Shown: positions 1 through 10,388 of the stretch, piece by piece
Numbering within the stretch: position 1 is the first letter of the stretch
How the letters are laid out: each line of letters opens with the position of its first letter
Source: Actinoplanes oryzae
Lineage (GTDB): Bacteria; Actinomycetota; Actinomycetes; Mycobacteriales; Micromonosporaceae
NCBI RefSeq assembly: GCF_030757795.1
Contig: NZ_JAUQWH010000052.1
Location: 1 to 49,540 of the forward strand
DNA: 49,540 nucleotides
Reading direction: 5' to 3'
The notes under the pieces: generated by a model
Told to the model about the DNA's origin: nothing
The model's input: the letters and a program-made list of their open reading frames with translations, nothing else
Databases searched by the model: none
Program-made: the position numbers and the translations under genes

Positions 1-1306
1 GACCGCCGCCGTAGACGCCCTTGCCCTGCTGCTTCGCGCCGTAGACCGGGCCGGAGGCGGCCGCGGCGCCGTACGTGCCGGCGGGCGGGCCGCCCACGGT
101 CAGCAGTTCGGTCGCGGCGTCGGCCGGCTTCGGGCTGCTGGGCAGGTCGTCGTCGGCGTCGTCCTTGAGGGCTGCCGGCGCCTCGGCGGGGTGCTTCTTG
201 CGGTGCCGGACGATGCCGAGGACGCCCGCGCCCACCAGCAGGAGGCCGACGATGCCCACCCCGGCGACGAGCCAGGTGATGTCGGAGAGGGTGAGGTCGG
301 AGTACCAGCTCTTGCCGTCGCCGGCGCCGGTGCCGCCCTTGTCCGCCGCGGCCTTCACGACCTCGGTGGCCGGGGTGTAGCGGAGGATGTAGTTGGCCGG
401 CGGGTCGCTGGTGAAGCTGCCGATGTCGGAGACCGTCACGAAGTTCTTGCCGTCGGGCGTGTAGGAGATCGCCTCGCCGAAGGGCTCGTTGGGGAGCCCG
501 GTCGCCCGCGGCTTCTTCTTGAGCGCGGCGACGACGTCGCCGCCGGTGACGTCCCACTCGTACGCGGCCAGGTAGGACCGGATGACCACCTTGCCGCCGC
601 CGGGGGCGACAGCACCGCCCGTGGCGACGCTCTGGGCGAGCTTGGCGAAGGGGGTGCCGGCGGTGTCCGTGCGCGGAAGCTCGACCGTGCCGACCTTGGC
701 GAGCGGGACGCCCTCCTTGTTGCCGGTCTTGAGGGCCGCGGTGGGCTTGTAGATCTGGGCGGCGCCGGAGACTTCCTTGGTCACGATCAGCGGCTTGCCG
801 TCGCCGTCGAAGAGCAGCGTCTCGGCGTCGTGCTTGTCGCCCTCGGGGTACGCCAGGCGGTGGATCTTCGGCTTCTCGGAGAGGTCGGCCGGCATGCTCC
901 ACAGGGCGATCGTGGCGCGCGGCGTGAGCTCGTCGTTGCGGATGGCGTTGTCGCCGATGTCGGCGATCCAGAGCGTCTCGCCGTCCGGGGAGAGGACGAG
1001 GTCCTCGGGGTCACCGGGTCCGTCACCGCTGTAGGAGACGGAGTCCTTGATCGCGCACTTGCTGCTGAGCAGGAAGATCTTCTTCTTCTCGTCAGACGTC
1101 GAGCTGTCGTTGACGGCGATGTAGCCGTCGTCCGTGGCGACGATCCCGGACAGCTCGTTGAGGAGCGGATCAGTGACCTTGCACACCTTCTTGCCGGCCG
1201 CTGCCTTCGCCGTGGACGTCGTGGAGGCGTCCTCGGCGGAGGCGGGCACGGCACCCACGATCACGAGGCCGGAGGCCACGATGATCGGGAACACGAGACG
1301 CCGCAT
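1..1306 (-). CDS. Secreted, membrane-anchored propeller-like protein (C-terminus beyond window)
   Basis: The reading frame is open to the window edge (435 codons visible), so the C-terminus is missing. It begins MRRLVFPIIV with a signal peptide ending ASA near residue 24. The ectodomain has propeller-like phrases: ELSGIVATDDGYIAVND, then PEDLVLSPDG and LWIADIGDN. A transmembrane helix follows at about residues 342-362, then a basic stop (RHRKK). The cytoplasmic tail is rich in Ala, Gly and Tyr (PVYG, KGVYGGG). The topology is therefore an extracytoplasmic propeller-like domain, one membrane span and a low-complexity tail. No enzymatic residues are recognised, and the propeller assignment rests on these repeated motifs only. 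The ATG at 1306 is the only start that places the signal peptide at the N-terminus; no strong ribosome binding site is visible. Confidence 0.8.
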   Translation of the reverse strand, partial: MRRLVFPIIVASGLVIVGAVPASAEDASTTSTAKAAAGKKVCKVTDPLLNELSGIVATDDGYIAVNDSSTSDEKKKIFLLSSKCAIKDSVSYSGDGPGDPEDLVLSPDGETLWIADIGDNAIRNDELTPRATIALWSMPADLSEKPKIHRLAYPEGDKHDAETLLFDGDGKPLIVTKEVSGAAQIYKPTAALKTGNKEGVPLAKVGTVELPRTDTAGTPFAKLAQSVATGGAVAPGGGKVVIRSYLAAYEWDVTGGDVVAALKKKPRATGLPNEPFGEAISYTPDGKNFVTVSDIGSFTSDPPANYILRYTPATEVVKAAADKGGTGAGDGKSWYSDLTLSDITWLVAGVGIVGLLLVGAGVLGIVRHRKKHPAEAPAALKDDADDDLPSSPKPADAATELLTVGGPPAGTYGAAAASGPVYGAKQQGKGVYGGG

Positions 1307-1489
1307 CCGATCAGTGTCGCATGCGCTGCCGAGTATCGGTGTTACGCGTGGATCAAGGCTGGCGGAACAGCCCCCACGCAGGCACGGAACGGGTGGAAGC
1401 GGCCACTGTGCGAGTCGTTGTCACATAGCGCGCGTGGCAGTGAAACGCACAGTAGCCCTCATATCCACAGTGGAGCCGACGGGGACCGC

Positions 1490-2884
1490 CTAGATCCGGA
1501 AGTTCTCCAGATCGGCCGCCAGTGCCTCGTCGATCCGGACCCGCAGCTCCGACCCCACCTCGGTGTGCCGGGTGTCGAGCACCTGACCACGCCGGTGGAT
1601 CCGGGCCACCAGGTCGCCGCGGTCGTAGGGCAGGAGCACCCGCAGGTCCACGGCCGGCCGCGGCAGCTTCTCGGCGATCGCGGCGTGCAGCTCGGCGATG
1701 CCCTGACCCGAGTGCGCCGACACGAAGACGGCGTCCGGCCAGGTCCGCTTGAGGCGCAGCAGCGTCTCCTCGTCGGCCGCGTCGACCTTGTTGACCACGA
1801 GCAGCTCGGGGATGCGATCGGCACCGACCTCGCCGAGCACCTCCCGCACGGCCGACACCTGACCCTCGGGATCGGGGTGCGAGCCGTCGAGCACGTGGAC
1901 GACCAGGTCCGCGTACGCCACCTCCTCCAGCGTCGACCGGAAGGCCTCGACGATCTGGTGGGGCAGGTGCCGCACGAACCCGACCGTGTCGGAGAGCGTG
2001 AACACGCGCCCGTCCTCGGCGGCCGTCCGGCGGGTGGTCGGGTCGAGCGTGGCGAAGAGCGCGTCCTCGACCAGCACGCCGGCCTGGGTCAGCCGGTTGA
2101 GCAGGCTCGACTTGCCCGCGTTGGTGTAGCCCGCGATCGCCACGGCGGGGACGCCGTTGGTCTGCCGCCGCGAGCGCTTGGTCTGGCGTACCGTCCGCAT
2201 GGCCTTGATCTCGCGCCGCAGCTTGGCGATGCGGTGGTTGATCCGGCGCCGGTCGGTCTCCAGCTTGGTCTCACCGGGGCCACGCGTGCCCACGCCGCCC
2301 CCGGCACCGCCGCCGGCGCCACCGCCCTGGCGGGACAGCGACTCACCCCAGCCGCGCAGTCGTGGGAGCAGATATTGCAGCTGGGCCAGCTCGACCTGCG
2401 CCTTGCCTTCCTTGCTCTTCGCGTGCTGGGCGAAGATGTCGAGGATCAGCGCCGTGCGGTCGACGACCTTGACCTTCGTCTGCTGCTCGAGGTTGCGCAG
2501 CTGGGACGGGGACAGCTCGCCGTCGCAGATCACGGTGTCCGCGCCGGTCGAGAGGACCACGTCGCGCAGCTCCTCGACCTTGCCGCGGCCGATGAAGGTG
2601 GCGGAGTCGGGACGGGAGCGGCGCTGGATGAGGCCCTCGAGCACCTGGGAGCCGGCGGTCTCCGCCAGCTGGGCGAGCTCGCTGAGCGAGTTCTCCGCCT
2701 CGGCCACGCTGCCCTCGGTCCAGACGCCGACCAGCACCACGCGCTCGAGCCGCAGCTGCCTGTACTCGACCTCGGTGATGTCCGTGAGCTCGGTCGAGAG
2801 CCCGGCCACGCGCCGCAGCGAGTGCCGTTCCTCGAGCTCCAGCTCACCTGTCGTTACGTCGGGTTCGAAAAGCTCTGTTCGCAA
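1490..2884 (-). CDS. hflX: GTPase HflX (ribosome-associated)
   Basis: HflX is a ribosome-splitting GTPase linked to stress rescue of stalled 50S/70S particles. The 464-residue protein has the HflX N-terminal domain (TEVEYRQLRLERVVLVG), the Gly-rich linker followed by RGPGETKLETDRR, and a G domain. G1 is GYTNAGKSS (about residue 251), G3 is DTVGF (about 298) and G4 is NKVD (about 364). The frame is open much further upstream, but a perfect AGGAGG lies 6 nt before a TTG at 2884, giving the family-like start RTELFEPDVTTGEL; I chose that TTG. It is divergent from the malic enzyme gene. An N-terminal extension of about 250 residues in the same frame is not family-like and was discarded. Confidence 0.95.
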   Translation of the reverse strand: MRTELFEPDVTTGELELEERHSLRRVAGLSTELTDITEVEYRQLRLERVVLVGVWTEGSVAEAENSLSELAQLAETAGSQVLEGLIQRRSRPDSATFIGRGKVEELRDVVLSTGADTVICDGELSPSQLRNLEQQTKVKVVDRTALILDIFAQHAKSKEGKAQVELAQLQYLLPRLRGWGESLSRQGGGAGGGAGGGVGTRGPGETKLETDRRRINHRIAKLRREIKAMRTVRQTKRSRRQTNGVPAVAIAGYTNAGKSSLLNRLTQAGVLVEDALFATLDPTTRRTAAEDGRVFTLSDTVGFVRHLPHQIVEAFRSTLEEVAYADLVVHVLDGSHPDPEGQVSAVREVLGEVGADRIPELLVVNKVDAADEETLLRLKRTWPDAVFVSAHSGQGIAELHAAIAEKLPRPAVDLRVLLPYDRGDLVARIHRRGQVLDTRHTEVGSELRVRIDEALAADLENFRI

Positions 2885-2890
2885 AAGTGA

Positions 2891-2896
2891 CCTCCT
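2891..2896 (-). promoter_or_regulatory. Ribosome binding site fixing the TTG start of hflX
   Basis: The minus strand reads AGGAGG, six bases, then TTG. This is the best Shine-Dalgarno match in the area and decides the start over upstream in-frame ATG codons that have none. Confidence 0.8.
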
Positions 2897-3056
2897 CAGC
2901 CCGATGGTGGCACGCCGCGGGTCCGGGCGCATCCACATATGCGGGCCGAGCGTTCTCGAATGAGTGCTTGACTCTTTAGTAACCACCGCGATGGATGCCG
3001 CATTCCGCAAGGGGCGAGAATCGGGTGACTCACCCGCCAACGACGGAGGGACTCCC

Positions 3057-4517
<1,461 letters not shown>

Positions 4518-4545
4518 CGGGCGTCGTTCGCGACCGGCACGACGG

Positions 4546-5292
4546 TCACACGGCGGCGTCTCCATCGTCGCTCGTTGCCCACCCGGTCAGCTCGCCGGTG
4601 CGGTCGGTGATCAATCCGGCCACACCGGCGGCGACCAGGTCGGGCCAGAGGGTCATGTCGTTGGCCGTCCACGGCATGACCCGCACGCCCTCGGCCCCCA
4701 GCGCCGCCACTGTCTCCGGCGAGCCGAGCACCGCGTTCATCGACGGGTTGACGTAACGCACCCCGAGCTCGCGCGCGACCGCGACCTGGTCGGAGTCGAA
4801 CGGATCGCGCAGGAAGCCGCGGCGCACCTCCGGGGAGGCCTCACCCGCCAGCCGTACGACATTGGGGTCGAAGCTCTGCACCACCGTGCGGTCGAGCAGG
4901 CCCGCGTCGCCGACCAGGCCGATGATGTTCTTGACCTCCTCGAGGGTCGCCGGCGGCTTGATCTCCAGCAGCAGCTCGGCGTCGCTGGCCACGAGCGCGT
5001 CGAGCACCTCGGTCAGCGTGGGGATCCCGACGCCCGCGTAGGACGGCGAGAACCACGAGCCGGCGTCGAGGGCGTCGACCTCGTCCAGGGTCAGCTCCCA
5101 CACCTTCCCGGAGCCGTCGGTGGTGCGGTCGACGGTCCGGTCGTGGATGACCACGGGTACGCCGTCCGCCGTCGTCCGCACGTCGAACTCGATGAACGTG
5201 GCCCCCGCCAGCACTCCCGCGGTGAGCGCGGGCAGCGTGTTCTCCGGCGCGACGGCGGAGTAGCCGCGGTGCGCCACGCGATGCAACGCCAT
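4546..5292 (-). CDS. Glycerophosphodiester phosphodiesterase
   Basis: Hydrolyses glycerophosphodiesters from lipid turnover to glycerol-3-phosphate plus an alcohol. The 248-residue protein has the GDPD hallmark residues: HRGYSAVAPENT at residues 7-18, then IEFDVRTT and VPVVIHD with the metal-binding Glu/Asp and the second His. It also has LLLEIKPP and the C-terminal PWTANDMTLW and GLITDRT. There is no signal peptide, so it is probably cytoplasmic. Its ATG overlaps the dapF stop by one base (TGATG), so it is the third gene of a translationally coupled miaA-dapF-GDPD operon. The metabolic reason for that coupling is not obvious. Confidence 0.93.
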   Translation of the reverse strand: MALHRVAHRGYSAVAPENTLPALTAGVLAGATFIEFDVRTTADGVPVVIHDRTVDRTTDGSGKVWELTLDEVDALDAGSWFSPSYAGVGIPTLTEVLDALVASDAELLLEIKPPATLEEVKNIIGLVGDAGLLDRTVVQSFDPNVVRLAGEASPEVRRGFLRDPFDSDQVAVARELGVRYVNPSMNAVLGSPETVAALGAEGVRVMPWTANDMTLWPDLVAAGVAGLITDRTGELTGWATSDDGDAAV

Positions 5293-6134
5293 CAGAGGGC
5301 GACCTCCCCCGTGGCCACGAGCACCGCCGGCCCCGCGAGCCACCACCGCCCCTCCGCGTCGGCGGTCACCCAGAGCCGGCCGCCGGGCACGTCGACGGCC
5401 ACGCGGCCCGTCGGCAGCTCGGCGTTGCGCAGCGCCACCGCGCCGACCGCGAGGGCGCCGGAGCCGCAGGACAGGGTCTCGGCGGAGCCCCGCTCGTAGA
5501 CCCGCATGTGCACGTGCAGGTCGGCGCCGTCCACGGCGGCACCGGGCGTGGTGAACTCGACGTTCACCCCCTGGGGGAACACGGCGGGGTCGAAACCGGG
5601 CGCCACGTGCAGATCCAGGGCGTCGAGGCGCACCCCGTCGTGCAGGGCGGCGACGAGATGCGGGTTGCCGCAGTCGACGGCGATGCCGGGCAGGGTCAGC
5701 GGGCCGACGGTCGCGGTGCCGGCCGCGTACACCTCGGGGGTGCGCATGTGCACGGAGATCAGGTCGCCGTCGGGCACCGCGACCACGACGCCGGACCGCG
5801 TCGCGATCGGCAGGCCCTCCGTCCCGAAGGACGCCAGCTCGTGGGTCAGCAGGTAGCGCGTGAACACCCGCACACCGTTGCCGCACATCTCGGCGAGCGA
5901 ACCGTCCGCATTCCAGTAGTCCATGAACCACTCGGCCTCGGCCGCCCAGCCGGCGCCCTCGGGGTGCTTGGCGCTGCGCACGACGCGGAGCACGCCGTCG
6001 GCGCCGATCCCGCGGTGCCGGTCGCAGAGCGCGGCGACGAGCCCGGGAGTCAGCTCGAGCGCCCCGTCGGGGTCCGGGAGGATGACGAAGTCGTTGCCGG
6101 TGCCATGGCCCTTGGTGAACAACACGCGGTCCAT
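5292..6134 (-). CDS. dapF: Diaminopimelate epimerase
   Basis: Converts LL- to meso-diaminopimelate for lysine and peptidoglycan synthesis. The 280-residue protein starts MDRVLFTKGHGTGNDFVILPD. It has both catalytic cysteines: EMCGNGVR (Cys near residue 83) and SCGSGA (Cys near 222), with GNPH and the RVYERGSAET motif before the second. Two ATGs are adjacent (6137 and 6134). Either overlaps the miaA stop (ATGATG/TGA), which indicates translational coupling. I chose the second because it gives better spacing from the GGGGA upstream. Cofactor-independent two-base epimerase chemistry is established for the family. Confidence 0.96.
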   Translation of the reverse strand: MDRVLFTKGHGTGNDFVILPDPDGALELTPGLVAALCDRHRGIGADGVLRVVRSAKHPEGAGWAAEAEWFMDYWNADGSLAEMCGNGVRVFTRYLLTHELASFGTEGLPIATRSGVVVAVPDGDLISVHMRTPEVYAAGTATVGPLTLPGIAVDCGNPHLVAALHDGVRLDALDLHVAPGFDPAVFPQGVNVEFTTPGAAVDGADLHVHMRVYERGSAETLSCGSGALAVGAVALRNAELPTGRVAVDVPGGRLWVTADAEGRWWLAGPAVLVATGEVAL

Positions 6135-7066
6135 CATTCCCCAGCCGCGCGAACGGCTGCCAACGCCCTGTGGACAACGTCCGGGGACGCCGCATCGAGC
6201 CAGGTGACACGCGGGTCGCGGCGGAACCACGAGCGCTGGCGGCGGACGAAGCGCCGCGTTCCCCGTACGGTGTCGTCCTTGGCCTCGGCTTCTGTCATGT
6301 TTCCGTCGATCTGCGCGAGCGCCTGCTGATAGCCGAGCGCCCGGCTCGCCGTGCGGCCCTCCCGCAGGCCGGCCCGGTCGAGCGCGCGCACCTCGTCGAG
6401 CAGACCCTGCGCCCACATGAGGTCCACGCGCGCCGCGATGCGCGCGTCCAGGTCCGTCGTGTCCCGGTCCACCCCGATCTGTACGGACGGGTAGTACGGG
6501 GTCGGCACGGGCAGATGAGCAGTGAACGTGGCGCCCGTCATCTCGATCACCTCGAGCGCGCGCACGATCCGCCGGCCGTTGGACGGCAGGATCTTGCTCG
6601 CCGCCTCCGGATCCCGCTCCCGGAGCCTCCGGTAGAGCGGTGCCGGACCGATTTCCGACAGCTCCGCCTCGAGCCGTTCCCGGATGGCGGGATCCGTGCC
6701 GGGAAACTCGAATTCCTCCAGCACGGCCCGGACATACAACCCCGAACCCCCCACCAGCAGAGGTACGCGCCCCCGCGCCACGACCGCGTCGACGGCGGCC
6801 CGCGCGACCTGCTGGTACTCGGCCACGCTGGCGGCCACGGTCACGTCCCAGATGTCGAGCACGTGGTGCGGGACGCCCTCGCGCTCGCCCGGCGGCAACT
6901 TGGCGGTGCCGATGTCCATCCCCCGGTAGAGCTGCATGGAGTCGGCGTTGACGACCTCGCCGCCCAGGGCCTCGGCCAGGGCGAGACTGAGCGCGGTCTT
7001 GCCCGCCGCGGTGGGACCGACGACGGCGATCACGCCGGGGGAAGGGAGCAATGGCACGCAAGCCAC
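6134..7066 (-). CDS. miaA: tRNA dimethylallyltransferase
   Basis: Transfers dimethylallyl from DMAPP to A37 of tRNAs reading U-initial codons; MiaB, also encoded here, then methylthiolates the product. The P-loop is GPTAAGKT (residues 17-24), followed by NADSMQLYRGMDIGTAKL, HHVLD and VGGSGLYVRA. The C-terminal part has TASRALGYQQ and a tRNA-contacting RQRSWFRRDPR. The start is uncertain. I give the GTG at 7066 (310 residues, VACVPLLPSPGVIAVVGP); a GTG at 7057 is equally plausible. A TTG at 7129 would add 21 residues without a binding site. It is the first gene of the miaA-dapF-GDPD operon. Confidence 0.94.
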   Translation of the reverse strand: MACVPLLPSPGVIAVVGPTAAGKTALSLALAEALGGEVVNADSMQLYRGMDIGTAKLPPGEREGVPHHVLDIWDVTVAASVAEYQQVARAAVDAVVARGRVPLLVGGSGLYVRAVLEEFEFPGTDPAIRERLEAELSEIGPAPLYRRLRERDPEAASKILPSNGRRIVRALEVIEMTGATFTAHLPVPTPYYPSVQIGVDRDTTDLDARIAARVDLMWAQGLLDEVRALDRAGLREGRTASRALGYQQALAQIDGNMTEAEAKDDTVRGTRRFVRRQRSWFRRDPRVTWLDAASPDVVHRALAAVRAAGE

Positions 7067-7140
7067 CGTAACGGGCTGGTCACGGTCATCTTCCGCGGCT
7101 TCCCCCTGACCGGGTTGGACCTGTGACAATGCGCGAGAAA

Positions 7141-7165
7141 GAATGCCGATGGAATGATGGCATTC
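7141..7165. repeat. Inverted repeat in the miaA / DUF349 divergent gap
   Basis: GAATGCC (7141-7147) is mirrored by GGCATTC (7159-7165) around an 11-base centre containing another GAATG. It lies 66 nt before the DUF349 start, between the divergent genes. It could be an operator or a leader hairpin; nothing identifies the regulator. Confidence 0.4.
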
Positions 7166-7230
7166 GACTGCGCCATGGCGGTGCGTACGGGCAGTGGAGC
7201 CCGAGACACCGGGAAGACGAGGATGGGCTC

Positions 7231-8439
7231 ATGAACGACTGGACGACCTTCGGGCGCGTGGACGCCGACGGCACCGTCTACGTCAAGACAGCCGAGGGCG
7301 ACAAGGTCGTCGGCTCCTGGCAGGCGGGCACGCCGGAGGAGGGCCTGGCTCACTTCGCGCGGCGCTTCGCCGACCTGGTCACCGAGGTGGACCTGGTGGA
7401 GGCCCGGCTCAAGTCCGGCGCCGCCGACGCGGCGCACTCGCTGAGCAGCGTCAAGCGGCTGCGGACGACCCTCGACGAGGCCCACGTGGTCGGCGACATC
7501 GACGGGCTCGCCGCCCGGCTCGACGCGCTGACCCAGCTGGCCGACGCCAAGGCCGACGAGGCCAAGGCCGCCCGCGAGCTGGCCCGCACCGAGGCCCTCG
7601 CCCGCAAGACGGCCCTCGTCGAGGAGGCCGAGACGATCGCCGCCGAGGCGACCGGCTGGAAGAGCGCGGGCGACCGCCTCAAGGAGATCCTCGACGAGTG
7701 GAAGACGATCCGCGGCGTCGACAAGAAGACCGACGGCGAGCTGTGGAAGCGCTTCGCCGCGGCCCGCGACGGCTTCACCCGGCGCCGGGGCGCGCACTTC
7801 GCCACCCTCGACGGCCAGCGCAAGCAGGCGCAGACCGCCAAGGAGGAGCTGGTCAAGGAGGCCGAGGCGCTCTCCGGCTCCAGCGAGTGGGGCCCCACGG
7901 CCACCCGGCTCAAGGACCTGATGACCGAGTGGAAGGCGGCGCCCCGCGCGGCCAAGGAGGCCGAGCAGCGCCTCTGGGAGCGGTTCCGGGCCGCCCAGGA
8001 CGCCTTCTTCACCCGCCGCAGCGAGGTCTTCTCGGCCCGCGACGCGGAGTACAAGGGCAACCTGGAGAAGAAGCAGGCCGTCCTCGCCGAGGTCGAGGCC
8101 CTCGACGTCGACGCCGACCCGCGCGGCGCCCAGAACAAGCTCCGCGACCTCCAGGCCGCCTGGCACGACGCCGGCCGCGTCCCCCGCGAGTCGGCCGCCT
8201 CCCTGGACCGCCGCTGGCGGGCCGCCGAGGAGCGCATCCGCGTCGCCATGGACTCCGCGTGGCGCAAGACCGCGCCGGAGGACAACCCGCTCCTGCGCCA
8301 GATGCGCGACCAGGTCGCCGAGGCGGAGGAGAAGCTGGCCCGCGCCCAGGCCGCCGGCGACAAGCGGCGGATCAAGGAGGCCGAGCAGGCGCTCGCCTCC
8401 AAGAAGCAGTTCCTGGCGTTGGCGGAGCAGGCGCACTGA
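7231..8439 (+). CDS. DUF349 domain protein
   Basis: The 402-residue, very charged, largely helical protein begins MNDWTTFGRVDADGTVYVKT, a small N-terminal domain. It then has several DUF349-type repeats of about 75 residues, each with a W-x3-G/A-D-R-L-K pattern and a WKRF or WERFR signature (ATGWKSAGDRLKEILDEWK, LWERFRAAQDAFF, LDRRWRAAEERIR). The C-terminus is a coiled-coil tail (AEAEEKLARAQAAGDKRR). AGGA lies 7 nt before the ATG. The biochemical role of DUF349 is not established. It commonly sits beside miaA/miaB in actinobacteria, as here. A strong hairpin terminator follows 25 nt after the stop. Confidence 0.9.
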   Translation: MNDWTTFGRVDADGTVYVKTAEGDKVVGSWQAGTPEEGLAHFARRFADLVTEVDLVEARLKSGAADAAHSLSSVKRLRTTLDEAHVVGDIDGLAARLDALTQLADAKADEAKAARELARTEALARKTALVEEAETIAAEATGWKSAGDRLKEILDEWKTIRGVDKKTDGELWKRFAAARDGFTRRRGAHFATLDGQRKQAQTAKEELVKEAEALSGSSEWGPTATRLKDLMTEWKAAPRAAKEAEQRLWERFRAAQDAFFTRRSEVFSARDAEYKGNLEKKQAVLAEVEALDVDADPRGAQNKLRDLQAAWHDAGRVPRESAASLDRRWRAAEERIRVAMDSAWRKTAPEDNPLLRQMRDQVAEAEEKLARAQAAGDKRRIKEAEQALASKKQFLALAEQAH

Positions 8440-8464
8440 GCGCTCGCACCGTTCGCTGAGCCGA

Positions 8465-8500
8465 CGACGAAGCCCCGGGCCGGTGCCCGGGGCTTCGTCG
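8465..8500 (+). terminator. Hairpin terminator after the DUF349 gene
   Basis: A perfect 16-bp stem (8465-8480 with 8485-8500) closes a CGGT loop. There is no T-run, as usual for actinobacterial terminators. Being symmetric it could act on both strands, but it lies about 400 nt past the miaB stop. Confidence 0.85.
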
Positions 8501-8687
8501 CGCTTGGCCGTGCCGTCCAGCGGAGCCGGCCTCCCGGCGCGTGGCCGCCGGGCTGATCGCCGCCGAGATCGTGCTGAGCGTCCCGTGCCGCCGCCGCACG
8601 CTCAACGCCCGCTGAGAGCCCAGCGCCGGCCGACCGCGGGCCCACCCGCGAGCCCGGCGCCGAAGAGCCAGCGGGTGCAGCAGCACC

Positions 8688-8875
8688 GGCAAGTGCCGCA
8701 GCGCTCCCGAAGTGCGCTGCGCCCCGAAATGCGCCGTGCCCCCGAAATGCGCGCGTCCGCGGAGTGCGGCGTGCCCCCGGAATGCGCGCGTCCGCGGAGT
8801 GCGCCGCGCCCCCGAAGCGCGCAGCGCCCGCAAGTGCCGCAGCGCCCCGAAGCGCGCAGCGCCCGCGAGGGCCGT
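8688..8875. repeat. Degenerate tandem array (about 19-21 bp units) downstream of miaB
   Basis: About nine imperfect units of the type CGAARTGCGCNGNGCCCC run almost to the miaB stop at 8880. The region 8501-8687 before it shows no gene I can support. On the minus strand the array contains GGCACTTGCG followed by GGCGCT, which recurs in the array after lhr near 39357. Open frames across it are compositional artefacts. Confidence 0.75.
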
Positions 8876-8879
8876 GGCG

Positions 8880-10367
8880 TCAGCTGATGCTGCAGCCGTC
8901 GACCACCGGCAGGGGGGCCGGGACGCCGATTGTCGGGAGGCCCAGGGAGACGCCGGGGAGCTTCGGGGTGTGGCCGGCCTCCCACGCGTCGCCCGCTCGG
9001 GTGCGGCGGTGGGACAGCGGGGCGCCGTCGGCGTTGAGGTGGTGCGGGGCGGCGTACGTGATGACGGTCTCGACGATGTCGCCGGGGCGCGGGGTGGTGT
9101 CGCCGACGGCGAAGTGGACCAGGCGGCCGTCGCGGGCGCGGCCGCTCATCCGGCCCGTACGCTCGTCCTTGCGGCCCTCGCCCACCGCGACCAGGACCTC
9201 GGTCGTGGCGCCGACCAGGCGCTTGTTCTCCGCCCAGGTGATCTCCTCGAGGAGGGCGATCAGCCGCTCGTAGCGCTCCTGGACGACCTGCTTCGGCAGC
9301 TGCTCCGCCATGGTCGCGGCGGGGGTGCCGGGGCGCTTGGAGTACTGGAAGGTGAAGGCGCTCGAGAAGCGGGCGCGCCGCACGACCTCCAGGGTCTGCT
9401 GGAAGTCCTCCTCGGTCTCGCCGGGGAAGCCGACGATGATGTCCGTGGTGATCGCGGCGTCGGGCATGGCGGCGCGGACCTTGTCGATGATGCCGAGGTA
9501 CTTCTCCGAGCGGTAGCTGCGGCGCATGGCCTTGAGCACGCGGTCGGAGCCGGACTGCAGCGGCATGTGCAGCGAGTGGCAGACGTTGGGCGTCTCGGCC
9601 ATGGCGGCGATCACGTCGTCGGTGAAGTCCTTGGGGTGCGGGCTGGTGAAGCGGACCCGCTCCAGGCCCTCGATCGTGCCGGTGGCGCGCAGCAGCTTGC
9701 CGAAGGCGAGCCGGTCGCCGAACTCGACGCCGTACGAGTTGACGTTCTGCCCGAGCAGGGTGACCTCGAGCACGCCCTGCGCGGCGAGCGCCTCCACCTC
9801 GGCGAGGATCTCGCCCGGGCGGCGGTCCTTCTCCTTGCCGCGCAGCGACGGCACGATGCAGAAGGTGCAGGTGTTGTTGCAGCCCACGGAGATCGAGACC
9901 CACCCGGCGTACGTGGACTCGCGCTTGGTGGGCAGCGTCGACGGGAACACCTCGAGGCTCTCGAGGATCTCGACCTCGGCCTCCTGGTTGTGCCGGGCCC
10001 GCTCGAGCAGCGCCGGCAACGACCCGATGTTGTGCGTGCCGAAGACCACGTCGACCCACGGCGCCTTCTTGACGATGTCGCCGCGGTCCTTCTGCGCCAG
10101 GCAGCCGCCCACGGCGATCTGCATGCCGGGGTTCTTGAGCTTGGTGGGGCGCAAGTGGCCGAGATTGCCGTACAGCCGGTTGTCGGCGTTCTCCCGGACC
10201 GCGCACGTGTTGAAGACCACGACGTCGGCGGCGTCGGCGTCGGCGGCACGGACGTAGCCCGCGTCCTCCATCAGGCCGGAGATGCGCTCGCTGTCGTGCA
10301 CGTTCATCTGGCAGCCGTAGGTGCGCACGTCGTAGGTGCGGGCGGCCGCGGGGGCAAAGTCAGTCAT
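8880..10367 (-). CDS. miaB: tRNA-2-methylthio-N6-dimethylallyladenosine synthase MiaB
   Basis: A radical-SAM methylthiotransferase that makes ms2i6A37 in tRNA. The 495-residue protein has the N-terminal UPF0004 domain with its three cluster cysteines (YGCQMN at residue 19, NTCAV near 54, GGCLAQ near 88). The radical SAM motif [12 protein letters not shown] has cysteines near 163, 167 and 170. A C-terminal TRAM domain ([10 protein letters not shown] through [12 protein letters not shown]) binds tRNA. It carries an extra 45-50 residues after TRAM ending VVDGCSIS. It lies next to miaA's neighbourhood, so both steps of the A37 pathway are encoded here. The ATG start is directly followed by the conserved [13 protein letters not shown]; no good ribosome binding site is visible. 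A small unknown gene ends 22 nt upstream. Confidence 0.97.
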   Translation of the reverse strand: MTDFAPAAARTYDVRTYGCQMNVHDSERISGLMEDAGYVRAADADAADVVVFNTCAVRENADNRLYGNLGHLRPTKLKNPGMQIAVGGCLAQKDRGDIVKKAPWVDVVFGTHNIGSLPALLERARHNQEAEVEILESLEVFPSTLPTKRESTYAGWVSISVGCNNTCTFCIVPSLRGKEKDRRPGEILAEVEALAAQGVLEVTLLGQNVNSYGVEFGDRLAFGKLLRATGTIEGLERVRFTSPHPKDFTDDVIAAMAETPNVCHSLHMPLQSGSDRVLKAMRRSYRSEKYLGIIDKVRAAMPDAAITTDIIVGFPGETEEDFQQTLEVVRRARFSSAFTFQYSKRPGTPAATMAEQLPKQVVQERYERLIALLEEITWAENKRLVGATTEVLVAVGEGRKDERTGRMSGRARDGRLVHFAVGDTTPRPGDIVETVITYAAPHHLNADGAPLSHRRTRAGDAWEAGHTPKLPGVSLGLPTIGVPAPLPVVDGCSIS

Positions 10368-10388
10368 GGCAATTCAAAAGCGTAGACC

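Noticed and set aside
2966..2994. Promoter (TTGACT) before the malic enzyme
   Set aside because: TTGACT is present but no acceptable -10 lies 16-19 nt downstream.
7067..7129. Longer MiaA beginning at a TTG at 7129
   Set aside because: No ribosome binding site; extra residues are charged and unlike family starts.
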